Assembly (NCBI RefSeq): GCF_001424345.1
Contig: NZ_LMPF01000021.1
Span: 532,635-596,634 of the forward strand
DNA length: 64,000 nt
Origin: Burkholderia sp. Leaf177
Lineage (GTDB): Bacteria; Pseudomonadota; Gammaproteobacteria; Burkholderiales; Burkholderiaceae
Direction of reading: 5' to 3'
Shown: piece by piece, positions 32,208-40,753 of the stretch
Position numbering within the stretch: position 1 is the first letter of the stretch
Layout: each line of letters opens with the position of its first letter
Translations under genes and position numbers: made by a program
Notes under the pieces: model-generated
The model's database searches: none
What the model saw: the letters and a program-made list of their open reading frames with translations, nothing else
What the model was told of the DNA's origin: nothing

Positions 32208-33605
32208 ATGGAAGACACACTCCAAGCGGAATCGGGCACGCTCGTCGAACGGGTGATGCAGGCGGTTCAGCAACGCATTTCCAACCGCACGCTCGCAGCA
32301 GGCGCCAAAGTGCCGTCCATCCGCGGCCTCGCCGACACGTTGCAGGTCTCCAAGTCCACCGTGGTCGAGGCGTACGACCGGCTTGCGGCCGAAGGCGTGA
32401 TCCAGTCGCGGCGCGGATCCGGGTTTTACGTCACGAGCCACTTGCCGCCGTTGTCCCTGACCGAGCTGGGTCCGCTTCTGGACCGGGCGGTCGATCCGTT
32501 CTGGGTATCGCGGCAATCGCTCGATTCCGCCGATGACACCATCAAGGCCGGCTGCGGCTGGCTGCCCGGATCGTGGATGCCGGAAGCGGGAATACGCCGG
32601 GCGTTGCGCGCCGCCGCGCGCGCGGACGTGTCCCTGCTCGCCGATTACAGCACGTCGCGAGGACTCCCCGCGCTTCGGCAATTGCTGGCGCGGCGCATGG
32701 CGGATCGAGGTATTGAAGCTGCGCCCGACCAGATCATGCTCACCGAATCCGGCACGCAGGCCATCGATCTCATGTGCCGTTTCTTGCTGGAACCGGGCGA
32801 TACCGTTCTTGTCGATGACCCGTGTTATTTCAACTTTCTCGCGCTTCTGCGGGCGCATCGCGTGAAGCTCGTCGGCGTTCCGTACACGCCTTCGGGACCC
32901 GACATGACGCTCTTCGCGCAGGCGCTTGCCGAACATCGGCCGCGTCTCTACATCACGAACTCTGCGCTGCACAATCCGACCGGCGCGACGCTTTCGCCGG
33001 TTGTCGCGCATCGTTTGCTGAAGCTCGCCGATCAGGCCGGGCTGACGATCATCGAAGACGATATCTTCGGCGACTTCGAGCACGAGCCGTCGCCGCGCCT
33101 CGCCGCGTTCGACGGCCTCGACCGGGTCGTGCATATCGGCAGCTTTTCAAAGAGCCTTTCGGCGGCTGTGCGTTGCGGGTTTATCGCGGCACGCCATGAC
33201 TGGATCGAAAGTTTGATCGACCTGAAGATCGCGACGTCGTTCGGGAGCGGACGCCTTTCGTCCGAACTCGTGCTGAGCGTGCTGAAGGACGGCACGTATC
33301 GCAAGCACATGGAAACACTGCGAGAACGCTTGTCCCGTTCGACGGGACCCGTCAGCGCGCGGCTACAGACGCTCGGCATAGAGCCATGGATAGAACCGCG
33401 CGGCGGAATGTTTCTCTGGTCTGCATTGCCGGAAGGAATCGATGCAGCGGACGTCGCGCGGCGCGCGTTGATGGAGAACGTGGTTCTTGCGCCAGGCAAT
33501 GCGTTCAGCGTGACGCAATCCGCCAGCCGTTTCCTTCGCTTCAACGTGGCGCAATGCACGGATCCGCGCATCTACAAGGTGCTCGAACGGACGATGCGCG
33601 GATAA
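32208..33605 (+). CDS. MocR-type regulator (GntR helix-turn-helix fused to aminotransferase)
   Basis: This 465-residue protein has an N-terminal GntR winged helix (KVPSIRGLADTLQVSKSTVV, then EAYDRLAAEGVIQSRRGSGF) and a fold-type I aminotransferase domain. The latter has ESGTQAIDLMCRFLLEPGD, NSALHNPTGATLS and the PLP-lysine site HIGSFSKSLSAAVRCGF. MocR proteins bind PLP or a PLP adduct of an amino acid and control a divergent transporter or enzyme. Here the divergent EamA gene is the target candidate. It could also retain aminotransferase activity, though regulators of this type usually have none. Confidence 0.9.
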   Translation: MEDTLQAESGTLVERVMQAVQQRISNRTLAAGAKVPSIRGLADTLQVSKSTVVEAYDRLAAEGVIQSRRGSGFYVTSHLPPLSLTELGPLLDRAVDPFWVSRQSLDSADDTIKAGCGWLPGSWMPEAGIRRALRAAARADVSLLADYSTSRGLPALRQLLARRMADRGIEAAPDQIMLTESGTQAIDLMCRFLLEPGDTVLVDDPCYFNFLALLRAHRVKLVGVPYTPSGPDMTLFAQALAEHRPRLYITNSALHNPTGATLSPVVAHRLLKLADQAGLTIIEDDIFGDFEHEPSPRLAAFDGLDRVVHIGSFSKSLSAAVRCGFIAARHDWIESLIDLKIATSFGSGRLSSELVLSVLKDGTYRKHMETLRERLSRSTGPVSARLQTLGIEPWIEPRGGMFLWSALPEGIDAADVARRALMENVVLAPGNAFSVTQSASRFLRFNVAQCTDPRIYKVLERTMRG

Positions 33606-33608
33606 CGC

Positions 33609-34679
33609 TCAACGCAAGCGTTCCAGCGTTTCTGCAATCAACGCGCGCGTCAGATCGCCCGCAGGCATCTCACGCGCGAGGCGCGCCGCCTGTCCCGACC
33701 AGAGGCTCGTAAAGTCGCCCTTGCCTGCTTCCTCGGCCTTTGCCTTCAGCGGCGCGAGCGCAGCCGATGCAAGCGGAAACGCCGGCGCCACGTCCGACAA
33801 CGGCCCGACTTCGCGCATCACGCGGTTCATGATGCCGCGAGCCGGCCGTCCGGTGAATACATTGGTCAAGGCGGTGGAATCATCGCTCGATTCGCGCAGC
33901 GCGACGCGATGCAACTCCGGTACCTTCGCTTCAGGACAGAACAGATAAGCCGTCCCGATCTGCACCGCCGACGCCCCCAGCGCCAACGCAGCAACAATCC
34001 CTCGTGCATCTGCAATCCCGCCGGCCGCGATCACCGGCACCGACACCGCGTCCGCAACTTGCGGCACGAGCGCGAAGGTCCCGACCTGCGTTGCCATGTC
34101 GTGATTCAGGAACGTGCCGCGATGCCCGCCCGCTTCGAATCCCATTGCAATGATCGCGTCGCAGCCATGCGCTTCGAGCCATCGTGCTTCAGCCACCGTG
34201 GTAGCCGACGCAATGATCTTCGCGCCCGTCGCCCGGACGCGATCGAACAGCGTTTTCTCCGGGAGTCCGAAATGAAAACTCACGACCTCCGGTTTGAACG
34301 CTTCTACAAGCGCGCAGAAATCGTTATCGAACGGACGGCGAACTGCGCCCGCCGGCGTAACTTCAGGATCGATACCGTGTTCGATGTAATACGGAGCGAG
34401 CCGTGCCCGCCAGGCGAGATGACGCGCGGCGTCGGCAGCTGGCGGCGTGTGGCAGAAGAAATTGAGGTTGAGCGGCGCACGGGTTTTCGTGCGGATCAAT
34501 GTGAGTGCGTCACGCGCCTGCTCGACGCTCAACAGCGCGCAAGGCAACGACGCAAGACCGCCCGCTTCGCCCACCGCAATGGCAAGTTCCGGTGTACCCG
34601 GCCCCGCCATGGGAGCGAGAATGATAGGAGCTTCAATGCCAAACAAATCGATGATTCGACGATCGCGCCAGGTGCCCAT
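33609..34679 (-). CDS. Nitronate monooxygenase (2-nitropropane dioxygenase family)
   Basis: This 356-residue FMN TIM-barrel enzyme starts at MGTWRDRRIIDLFG. The N-terminal APIILAPMAGPGTPELAIAV and the FMN-phosphate site MGFEAGGHRGTFLNHD are typical, as is PVIAAGGIADARGIVAAL. It oxidises alkyl nitronates such as propionate-3-nitronate. The long open frame upstream is not part of it. It is divergent from the LysR gene at 34804 across a 124-base region with a clean palindrome, so that LysR is its probable regulator. Convergent with the MocR gene, with only 3 bases between stops. Confidence 0.88.
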   Translation of the reverse strand: MGTWRDRRIIDLFGIEAPIILAPMAGPGTPELAIAVGEAGGLASLPCALLSVEQARDALTLIRTKTRAPLNLNFFCHTPPAADAARHLAWRARLAPYYIEHGIDPEVTPAGAVRRPFDNDFCALVEAFKPEVVSFHFGLPEKTLFDRVRATGAKIIASATTVAEARWLEAHGCDAIIAMGFEAGGHRGTFLNHDMATQVGTFALVPQVADAVSVPVIAAGGIADARGIVAALALGASAVQIGTAYLFCPEAKVPELHRVALRESSDDSTALTNVFTGRPARGIMNRVMREVGPLSDVAPAFPLASAALAPLKAKAEEAGKGDFTSLWSGQAARLAREMPAGDLTRALIAETLERLR

Positions 34680-34763
34680 GTTCGTTCCTTTATCCGCTTC
34701 AATGCTTGATGATTCAGTGCCGTCAAGCTTAGCAAGCTTTGATCGGGCGAGCGGCGCTTTGAT

Positions 34764-34780
34764 GTGATAATTGCTATCAC
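34764..34780. promoter_or_regulatory. Operator candidate between the nitronate monooxygenase and LysR genes
   Basis: GTGATA and TATCAC form a perfect inverted repeat with a 5-base spacer (ATTGC), ending 24 bases before the LysR start codon. The size and the ATA-N-TAT centre match LysR recognition boxes. Binding by the adjacent LysR is inferred. Confidence 0.58.
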
Positions 34781-34803
34781 TTCTTCCGATACCTGGAGTC
34801 ATC

Positions 34804-35691
34804 ATGGACGCCGCCGATCTGCGCATTTTCGAGTCGGTCGCACGAAACGGCAGCATGAATCGCGCGGCGCTCGAACTTCATACCGTTCAGTCGAACGTGA
34901 CCGCGCGCATTCGTGTGCTCGAGGAAGAACTCGGCGCGGCGCTGTTTCATCGGCATCATCGCGGCGTTGAGTTGACCGCTGCTGGACGCAGGTTATTGCC
35001 TTTCTCCAGACAGATGGCGCGCTTGCTGGACGATGCCCGGACAGCAGTCCGGGACGAAGGCGTTGCAAGCGGACCGCTGGTGCTGGGCACGCTCGAAACC
35101 ACCGCGGCGTTGCGTATGCCGGACGTCCTCACGCAGTTCACGCTCGGCTTCCCAAAGGTCGAACTCGTCATGCGAACGGGCACCACCTCGAGTCTCGTGG
35201 ATGATGTCTTGCAGTATCGGCTCGACGGCGCGTTTGTTGCCGGTCCAATCACGCATGAAGACCTGCATGCGGAAACCATCTTCAGCGAAGAGATGGTGCT
35301 GGTTACCGCGCGTCGCATCCGATCCACCAACGATCTCGCGCAAATGGGCGTGGTGAAAACCATCGTGTTCCGGCAAGGATGTTCGTATCGGACGCGGCTT
35401 GAAAGCGTGCTGACGCGGCTCGGCCTGCAGGTCGGCACGCCGCTCGAATTCGGTTCACTCGATGCCATGCTCGGATGCGTTGCAGCGGGCGTAGGTCTGA
35501 CGCTTTTGCCGAAGGGCGTTGTCATGGCAGCATCGCGTGAAGGGCGTGTCACCTTGCATGATCTCGCGCCCGAGGATGCGTTCGTGGATACCGTGTTCGT
35601 GCGCCGCCGCGACGTGTATGCAAGCAGCGCCATGAATGCCTTCCTTGCTATCGCGCGTCCGGTGGTCGAGCCGGCGCTCGTGTCCGCCTGA
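34804..35691 (+). CDS. LysR-type regulator of the divergent nitronate monooxygenase
   Basis: This 295-residue LysR protein starts at MDAADLRIFESVARNG, chosen because family members begin right at this helix. The helix-turn-helix reads GSMNRAALELHTVQSNVTAR, then IRVLEEELGAALFHRHHRG. The effector domain has GPLVLGTLETTAALRMPDVL and a GAFVAGPITHEDL segment, like regulators of the CysB-distant branch. A divergent nitronate monooxygenase gene and a palindrome between them point to local control. A short decayed gene fragment follows it. Confidence 0.87.
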   Translation: MDAADLRIFESVARNGSMNRAALELHTVQSNVTARIRVLEEELGAALFHRHHRGVELTAAGRRLLPFSRQMARLLDDARTAVRDEGVASGPLVLGTLETTAALRMPDVLTQFTLGFPKVELVMRTGTTSSLVDDVLQYRLDGAFVAGPITHEDLHAETIFSEEMVLVTARRIRSTNDLAQMGVVKTIVFRQGCSYRTRLESVLTRLGLQVGTPLEFGSLDAMLGCVAAGVGLTLLPKGVVMAASREGRVTLHDLAPEDAFVDTVFVRRRDVYASSAMNAFLAIARPVVEPALVSA

Positions 35692-35711
35692 AGCCGTTTC
35701 AAGGCGCTTGA

Positions 35712-35846
35712 CTTAGAGCGTGCTCCAAGCGAAGCCATGCACGAAAGGAGATCATTATGCAGATGGCAGTTTATGCGGGCTTTCCGGCGGCGCTCAACGG
35801 CCTGTTTGCTGCAAAAGAAGTATTCCACTCGCACGACATTGCCTAA
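35712..35846 (+). pseudogene. Remnant of a carboxymuconolactone decarboxylase-family gene
   Basis: Between two LysR genes one frame reads [20 protein letters not shown] and then GLFAAKEVF before a TAA. This is the C-terminal helix pair of the carboxymuconolactone decarboxylase/AhpD-like family ([11 protein letters not shown] motif). The rest of the gene is missing, and a stop lies 15 codons upstream of the recognisable part. An AAGGAG sequence 6 bases before an internal ATG could still allow translation of a 29-residue peptide, but this is probably coincidence. It looks like the tail of a deleted gene once next to the LysR at 35843. Confidence 0.65.
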
Positions 35847-36805
35847 GCTGCGCCGGTTCCTCGACTCGATGCCGCCCAGCGTCGTTGCATTGCTTCCACG
35901 AGTTGCCGCCATAAAAATTCGGCCGCCGGCGACAGACGCCGTCCCACCCGGCGTATGACCTGGCTGCTGAATTCGCGCGCAATCGGATGCTCGATTTCGA
36001 GCGCGACAAGGCGTCCTGCATCGAGATATTGACGCGCTGCGTCGGTGGACATGAACGCCACGCCCAATCCCGCTGCCGCGATTGCCTGAGCCGCGGAAAA
36101 CAGATCGCATCTGTACGATGGCGTTACCGTCAGCCGTTCGGCGCGGATGATGGCTTCCAGATATTGCTGCACGCCGAACCGCTCAGGCATGAAGATCAAA
36201 CGCTGGTCGCGCAGTTGTTCGAAGCGTATCCGGCGCTCGCCTGCAAGCGCGTGACGCGGACTGACGAGCGCGCAAAACGGCGCCGCGCGAAAGATCCGCG
36301 CGCGAATCGCGGGATCGCTGCCGCCACCCGCGCACAGGCCGAGATCGACGTCGTCGTTGCGCACCATCGAAATGATTTCGGACGTTGCGCCGCTGCGAAA
36401 TTCCACCTCGATGTCAGGAAACTGCAAGCTGAACCGCTCAAGCACGGTGGCCAGCAAGTTCTCTATAAACCCCTCGCCCACGCCTATTCCCAATCTCCCG
36501 CGTCGCAGGCTCTTGAAGTCTTCGAGTTGCGCGAGCATGTCGGCGTCGCGACGCGTGCTTTCGCGAAAGTGTTCGACGAGGCTCAAACCAATCTCGGTAA
36601 GCACCGCGCGCCGCCCGCTTCGCTCGAGCAACACGACGCCGTATTCCCGCTCCAGTTGCCCGATTTGCCGGCTGATCACGGATGGATTGATGCCGAGCGC
36701 GTCGGCCGCCGCGCGCACGCCGCCGTGCGCTTCGACCTCATGCAGATACCGCAGGCTTCGAGCGCTCAATACGCTCTCGCGCGCCGACGAAATATCGATG
36801 GACAT
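35843..36805 (-). CDS. LysR-type regulator of the divergent amidohydrolase/transporter operon
   Basis: This is a 320-residue LysR protein. The helix-turn-helix [20 protein letters not shown], then [19 protein letters not shown], matches a branch common in Burkholderia. The effector domain carries [20 protein letters not shown] and [17 protein letters not shown]. It is divergent from the M20 amidohydrolase and MHS transporter genes, and a perfect GTTGAC-N6-GTCAAC palindrome lies between them, so it probably controls that operon. The N-terminus has a short extension before the usual start of the fold. Confidence 0.87.
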   Translation of the reverse strand: MSIDISSARESVLSARSLRYLHEVEAHGGVRAAADALGINPSVISRQIGQLEREYGVVLLERSGRRAVLTEIGLSLVEHFRESTRRDADMLAQLEDFKSLRRGRLGIGVGEGFIENLLATVLERFSLQFPDIEVEFRSGATSEIISMVRNDDVDLGLCAGGGSDPAIRARIFRAAPFCALVSPRHALAGERRIRFEQLRDQRLIFMPERFGVQQYLEAIIRAERLTVTPSYRCDLFSAAQAIAAAGLGVAFMSTDAARQYLDAGRLVALEIEHPIAREFSSQVIRRVGRRLSPAAEFLWRQLVEAMQRRWAASSRGTGAA

Positions 36806-36826
36806 TAGCGAGTATCGTTGACATTT

Positions 36827-36844
36827 GAGTCAACATTATCGGTC
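36827..36844. promoter_or_regulatory. Operator candidate between the LysR and M20 amidohydrolase genes
   Basis: GTTGAC and GTCAAC form a perfect inverted repeat with a 6-base spacer, 22 bases before the LysR start and about 80 bases before the amidohydrolase start. It overlaps a TTGACA-like -35 sequence. Binding by the adjacent LysR is inferred. Confidence 0.58.
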
Positions 36845-36922
36845 AAGGAACGTCATTGATTGGTGGATTTTGCAGCGGAATACTGCCCCATTCCGTTTCT
36901 CCAAATACAGGCGCCACAGACC

Positions 36923-38107
36923 ATGGAAGATACCAAGGGTTTTTGCTTACTCGAAGACACGAGCGATCTGCGCGATGAACTCAGCATCATCCGCCATCAC
37001 CTGCATCAGAATCCGGAGCTTGCGTACAAGGAATTCCAGACCTCGGACTTCGTGGCGCAAAAGCTGGAAACGTGGGGCTACAAGGTCACGCGCGGTCTGG
37101 GCGGAACGGGCATGGTGGCGTCGCTTACGGCGGGTTCCGGCACGCGCGCAGTCGCCGTACGCGCCGACATGGACGCGCTGCCTATTGCCGAAGAAACCGG
37201 CTTGCCGTATGCAAGCAGCAACGCGGGCCTGATGCACGCATGCGGTCACGACGGACACACGACCATGGTCCTGGGCGCCGCGCGCCATCTGGCGCGCACG
37301 CGCGCCTTCAATGGCACCGTGCATCTCGTGTTCCAGCCAGCCGAGGAAATCGGCGCGGACAGTGGTGCGAAACGCATGATCGAAGATGGTCTGTTCGAAC
37401 GGTTCCCGTGCGAAGCGATCTTCGGGCTGCACAATCATCCGGGCTATCCGACCGGCACGTTCATGTTCCGCAGCGGGCCGTTCATGGCGGCGTCGGATAC
37501 GGTCAACATCACGGTGCATGGCCGCGGCGGTCATGCGGCACGTCCGCAACTTTCCATCGATCCGGTCATGATCGGCTCGGCTCTGGTCATGGCCTTGCAG
37601 ACGGTGGTCGCGCGCAGTATCGACCCCATGCAAACGGCCGTTGTCACCGTCGGCGCGTTCAACGCGGGTCACGCGGCGAACGTGATTCCGGAATCGGCGC
37701 GTCTGCAAATCAGCGTTCGTTCCTTCGATGCCACCGTGCGCCGCCAGTTGGAAACCCGCATCCGCGCACTCGCCGACGCACACGCAAGCGGCTACGGCGC
37801 GAAGATCGATATTGACTATGTGCCGGGTTATCCGGTCGTGATCAACAGCGAAGCGGAGACGCAACTGGCGCTTGAAGTGGCGCGTGAACTGGTTGGCGAG
37901 GAACGCGTGGTCGATAACTTCGGGCCCATTGCTGGCAGCGAGGACTTCGCGTATTACCTGCAGCAAAAGCCGGGCTGTTTCCTGCGTCTGGGCAACGGTG
38001 AAGGCGCGCCGATGCTTCACAACGCGTCCTACGATTTCAACGATGACAACCTGACCGTCGGCGCTGCGTACTGGACCCGTCTGGTCGAACGCTTCCTCTC
38101 GCGATAA
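36923..38107 (+). CDS. M20 amidohydrolase (hippurate hydrolase/IAA-amino-acid hydrolase type)
   Basis: This 394-residue metallopeptidase-family amidohydrolase starts at MEDTKGFCLLED; an in-frame ATG 63 bases upstream is less likely. The metal site is recognisable: MHACGHDGHTTMVLGAARHL, VFQPAEEIGADSGAKRM with the catalytic Glu, and the lid-domain GRGGHAARPQLSIDPV. Such enzymes cleave N-acyl or aroyl amino acids (hippurate, indole-acetyl-amino acids) or N-acetylated diamines in the cytoplasm. The next gene, 22 bases downstream, is an MHS-type transporter, so import and hydrolysis of the same conjugate is likely. The precise substrate is unknown. Confidence 0.88.
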   Translation: MEDTKGFCLLEDTSDLRDELSIIRHHLHQNPELAYKEFQTSDFVAQKLETWGYKVTRGLGGTGMVASLTAGSGTRAVAVRADMDALPIAEETGLPYASSNAGLMHACGHDGHTTMVLGAARHLARTRAFNGTVHLVFQPAEEIGADSGAKRMIEDGLFERFPCEAIFGLHNHPGYPTGTFMFRSGPFMAASDTVNITVHGRGGHAARPQLSIDPVMIGSALVMALQTVVARSIDPMQTAVVTVGAFNAGHAANVIPESARLQISVRSFDATVRRQLETRIRALADAHASGYGAKIDIDYVPGYPVVINSEAETQLALEVARELVGEERVVDNFGPIAGSEDFAYYLQQKPGCFLRLGNGEGAPMLHNASYDFNDDNLTVGAAYWTRLVERFLSR

Positions 38108-38129
38108 GAAAACCATCTACGGGTTCCCC

Positions 38130-39404
38130 ATGGCGACCACTACAGTTCAACCTGCCAGAGCCGTATCGCAAAGCAAGATCGTGATCGCGGCGATCATCGG
38201 CAACTTGCTCGAGTTCTTCGATTTCACCGTCTACAGCTTTTTCGCGCTGACCATCGCCAAGCTGTTTTTTCCGGCGCACGATCCGGTGGTATCGACGCTG
38301 CTTGCATTGTCCGCGTTCGCGATCGGTTTCGTGGCGCGTCCGGTCGGCGGTTTCGTACTCGGACATTACGCCGATAAACGCGGCCGCCGCGCCGCCCTCA
38401 CGCTGACCATTTTCCTGATGGCGGTCGGCTCGGCGATCATTGGTCTTGCGCCGACTTACGCAAGCATCGGCCTGGCTGCGCCCGCGCTGATCATCTTCGC
38501 ACGCTTGTTGCAGGGCTTCGCGCAAGGCGGCGAATTCGGCGCTGCCACGGCTACGCTGCTCGAAACAGGATCGGCCAAGGGACGCGGGTTTCGCGCAAGC
38601 TGGCAGCTTGCAAGCCAGGGCGCTGCGGCGCTGATGGGTTCCGGCATCGCGGCGTTGCTCACGTATCAATTGAGCGCCGAGCAACTGCTCGACTGGGGCT
38701 GGCGCGTGCCCTTCCTGATCGGCACGCTGATCATGCCGGTGGGCGTTTATCTGCGTCGCCATATTGTGGAAGAGCCGCCGAAGCCGGCGAAGACCCGCGC
38801 GTCCGCGTTCGAGCCCGGAATGGTTCGCAAGTGGATCCTGACCGTGTTCGCGATCATGGGCATGACGGTCGCGACCTACGTTCTCATGTACTTTATTCCC
38901 ACGTACATGATCCAGTACCTCAAGGTGCCGGCCAAGCTTTCCATGCTGGTGTCGATCAGCGCGGCGATTGCATCTCTGGCGTTGTGCCCGGTATGGGGCG
39001 CGTTATCGGACAAGATGCAGCGGCGCAAGCCGTTGATCCTGGTCGGCCGCGTTGCGCTGATCGCGCTGCTTTACCCGTGCTTCTGGCTGATGAATCAGTT
39101 CCCTTCGTTGCCCGTGGTGATGAGCCTGATCGTGTTGCTGATGCTCTTCTACACGATGGGTTCGGCCCCCGCCTATTCGCTGATGCCGGAGAACTTCCCC
39201 AAGCATCTGCGCGCGGGATATCTTGCGAGTGCGTATGCGGTGGCGGTATCGGTATTCGGCGGGAGCGCGCAACTCGTGGTCGCCTGGTTGATCAAGATCA
39301 CCGGCAACACCATGGCGCCGGCGTGGTACATGATCGTGTGCGTGGTGATCTCGTTGATCGCCGTTTCCAAACTCGACGAAACCGGCGGCCGCGAACTGAG
39401 CTGA
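38130..39404 (+). CDS. MFS transporter, metabolite:H+ symporter (MHS) family
   Basis: This 424-residue, 12-helix importer is of the MHS family (relatives carry citrate, alpha-ketoglutarate, proline/betaine, shikimate). Signatures are IGNLLEFFDFTVYSFFALTI in helix 1, GHYADKRGRRAALTLTI (motif A), and LLQGFAQGGEFGAATATLLE in helix 4-5. It is cotranscribed with the M20 amidohydrolase (22-base gap) and ends at a strong intrinsic terminator. The transported compound is probably the amidohydrolase substrate or its product. That is inference. Confidence 0.9.
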   Translation: MATTTVQPARAVSQSKIVIAAIIGNLLEFFDFTVYSFFALTIAKLFFPAHDPVVSTLLALSAFAIGFVARPVGGFVLGHYADKRGRRAALTLTIFLMAVGSAIIGLAPTYASIGLAAPALIIFARLLQGFAQGGEFGAATATLLETGSAKGRGFRASWQLASQGAAALMGSGIAALLTYQLSAEQLLDWGWRVPFLIGTLIMPVGVYLRRHIVEEPPKPAKTRASAFEPGMVRKWILTVFAIMGMTVATYVLMYFIPTYMIQYLKVPAKLSMLVSISAAIASLALCPVWGALSDKMQRRKPLILVGRVALIALLYPCFWLMNQFPSLPVVMSLIVLLMLFYTMGSAPAYSLMPENFPKHLRAGYLASAYAVAVSVFGGSAQLVVAWLIKITGNTMAPAWYMIVCVVISLIAVSKLDETGGRELS

Positions 39405-39427
39405 TCGTCTGCGTAGCAACGTCAAAG

Positions 39428-39461
39428 AAAGGCCGGACGCGCAGCGCGTTCGGCCTTTTTC
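39428..39461 (+). terminator. Intrinsic terminator of the amidohydrolase/MHS operon
   Basis: A 14-base stem with one G-U pair (AAAGGCCGGACGCG pairs with CGCGTTCGGCCTTT) around a CAG loop is followed by further Ts, 23 bases after the MHS stop codon. It is a textbook rho-independent terminator. Confidence 0.9.
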
Positions 39462-39652
39462 GTTCAAGAGTTTGCTTCGCGTCAATCGATAAAACCACGC
39501 GGTTTTATATCGCCAACACATTAACAGCCACGAGCTTCCCCGCAACGATCACGCATGCATAAAGGCCGCAAGCTCCCTGTCAGCGTCCTATAATTTTCGC
39601 AAGATGCGGATCGCACGGGCGATGAAACGAAGTGCTTTTAAAGGAGCGCATC

Positions 39653-40708
39653 ATGGCTGTGGATCAAGCAAGACTCGATGCATTCATGGGCGGTTTCGTG
39701 CATGACCTGGGTGCCGTGATGCACGCGGCGACCGTCGTTGTCGGCGATCAGCTTGGACTTTATAAAGCACTTGCTGCAAAGCCCTTGCTTCCGGAAGAAC
39801 TCGCCCGGGAAACCGAGACCGACGCGCGCTATGTGCGCGAGTGGCTCAGCGCCCAGGCGGCGAGCGGTTATGTCGATTACGATCCCGCGTCGGGGCGCTT
39901 CAGCCTGAGCGAGGAACAATCGTTCGCGCTCGCGCAGGAAGGCAGCCCGGCCTTCATTCCCGGCGCATTCCAGATCGCCGTCGCGCAGTTCAAGATCATT
40001 CCAAAGATGGTCAAGTCGTTCAAGACAGGGCTCGGCGTAGGCTGGCACGAACACGACACATCGCTTTTTCATGGCACCGAACGCTTCTTTCGTCCGGGCT
40101 ACGCGGCCTATCTTGTGAATGACTGGATCCCGGCGCTCGGTGGAGTTGCGGCGAAGCTGAATGACGGCGCGCGTATCGCGGATATCGGCTGCGGACATGG
40201 CGCATCGACCACCATCATGGCGCAGGCTTTTCCAAAATCCACCTTCGTTGGATACGACTACCACGAGCCTTCAATTGCGTATGCAAGAGACGCGGCGAAG
40301 AGCGCGGGTGTCGGCGATCACGTGAGCTTCGAAGTCGCTTCATCCACGGATTATCCCGGCCGGGACTACGACCTCGTCACCATGTTCGATTGTCTGCACG
40401 ATATGGGCGATCCGCTCGCGGCATCGCGTCATGTATTCGATACCCTGCGAAATGACGGGACGTGGATGATCGTCGAGCCGTTTGCCAACGATGAACTCGA
40501 AGGCAACCTGAACCCGGTCGGCCGGATCTTTTATTCGGCATCCACCTTGATATGCACGCCAGCCTCGAGGGCGCAGCCAGGCGCCATGTGCTTGGGCGCG
40601 CAGGCGGGCGAGCGGCGGATCAGGGAAATCGTGACGGCAGGAGGTTTCCGGCAATTCCGCCGCGCCACGGCAACGCCATTCAACCTCGTTTTCGAGGCGC
40701 GGCGCTGA
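39653..40708 (+). CDS. SAM-dependent methyltransferase with an N-terminal winged helix
   Basis: This 351-residue protein starts at MAVDQARLDAF, supported by AAGGAG 7 bases upstream. The first 100 residues look like the dimerising winged-helix domain found in Rv2258c-like and O-methyltransferase families (GDQLGLYKALAAKPLLPEEL). The catalytic part has the SAM motif IADIGCGHGASTTIMAQAFP (about 175-194), then VGYDYHEPSIAYARD and FDCLHDMGDPLAA. The substrate is unknown. It stands alone and converges on the TetR gene. Small polyphenols or lipids are substrates in relatives, but that cannot be assigned here. Confidence 0.85.
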   Translation: MAVDQARLDAFMGGFVHDLGAVMHAATVVVGDQLGLYKALAAKPLLPEELARETETDARYVREWLSAQAASGYVDYDPASGRFSLSEEQSFALAQEGSPAFIPGAFQIAVAQFKIIPKMVKSFKTGLGVGWHEHDTSLFHGTERFFRPGYAAYLVNDWIPALGGVAAKLNDGARIADIGCGHGASTTIMAQAFPKSTFVGYDYHEPSIAYARDAAKSAGVGDHVSFEVASSTDYPGRDYDLVTMFDCLHDMGDPLAASRHVFDTLRNDGTWMIVEPFANDELEGNLNPVGRIFYSASTLICTPASRAQPGAMCLGAQAGERRIREIVTAGGFRQFRRATATPFNLVFEARR

Positions 40709-40753
40709 GCGGAAACGAGCTGAGAAATAAGCCAAGGCGCGTCGGCTGCCGGG

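Noticed and set aside
32100..33134. Upstream extension of the EamA reading frame by about 345 codons
   Set aside because: It lies antisense to the MocR gene, has no membrane segments, and the family start is at 32099.
34680..34856. Upstream extension of nitronate monooxygenase
   Set aside because: It would cross the divergent LysR promoter and has no homology; the family starts at MGTWRDRR.
36947..38116. A 389-codon frame antisense to the M20 amidohydrolase
   Set aside because: Shadow of a strongly conserved gene; no ribosome site or family.
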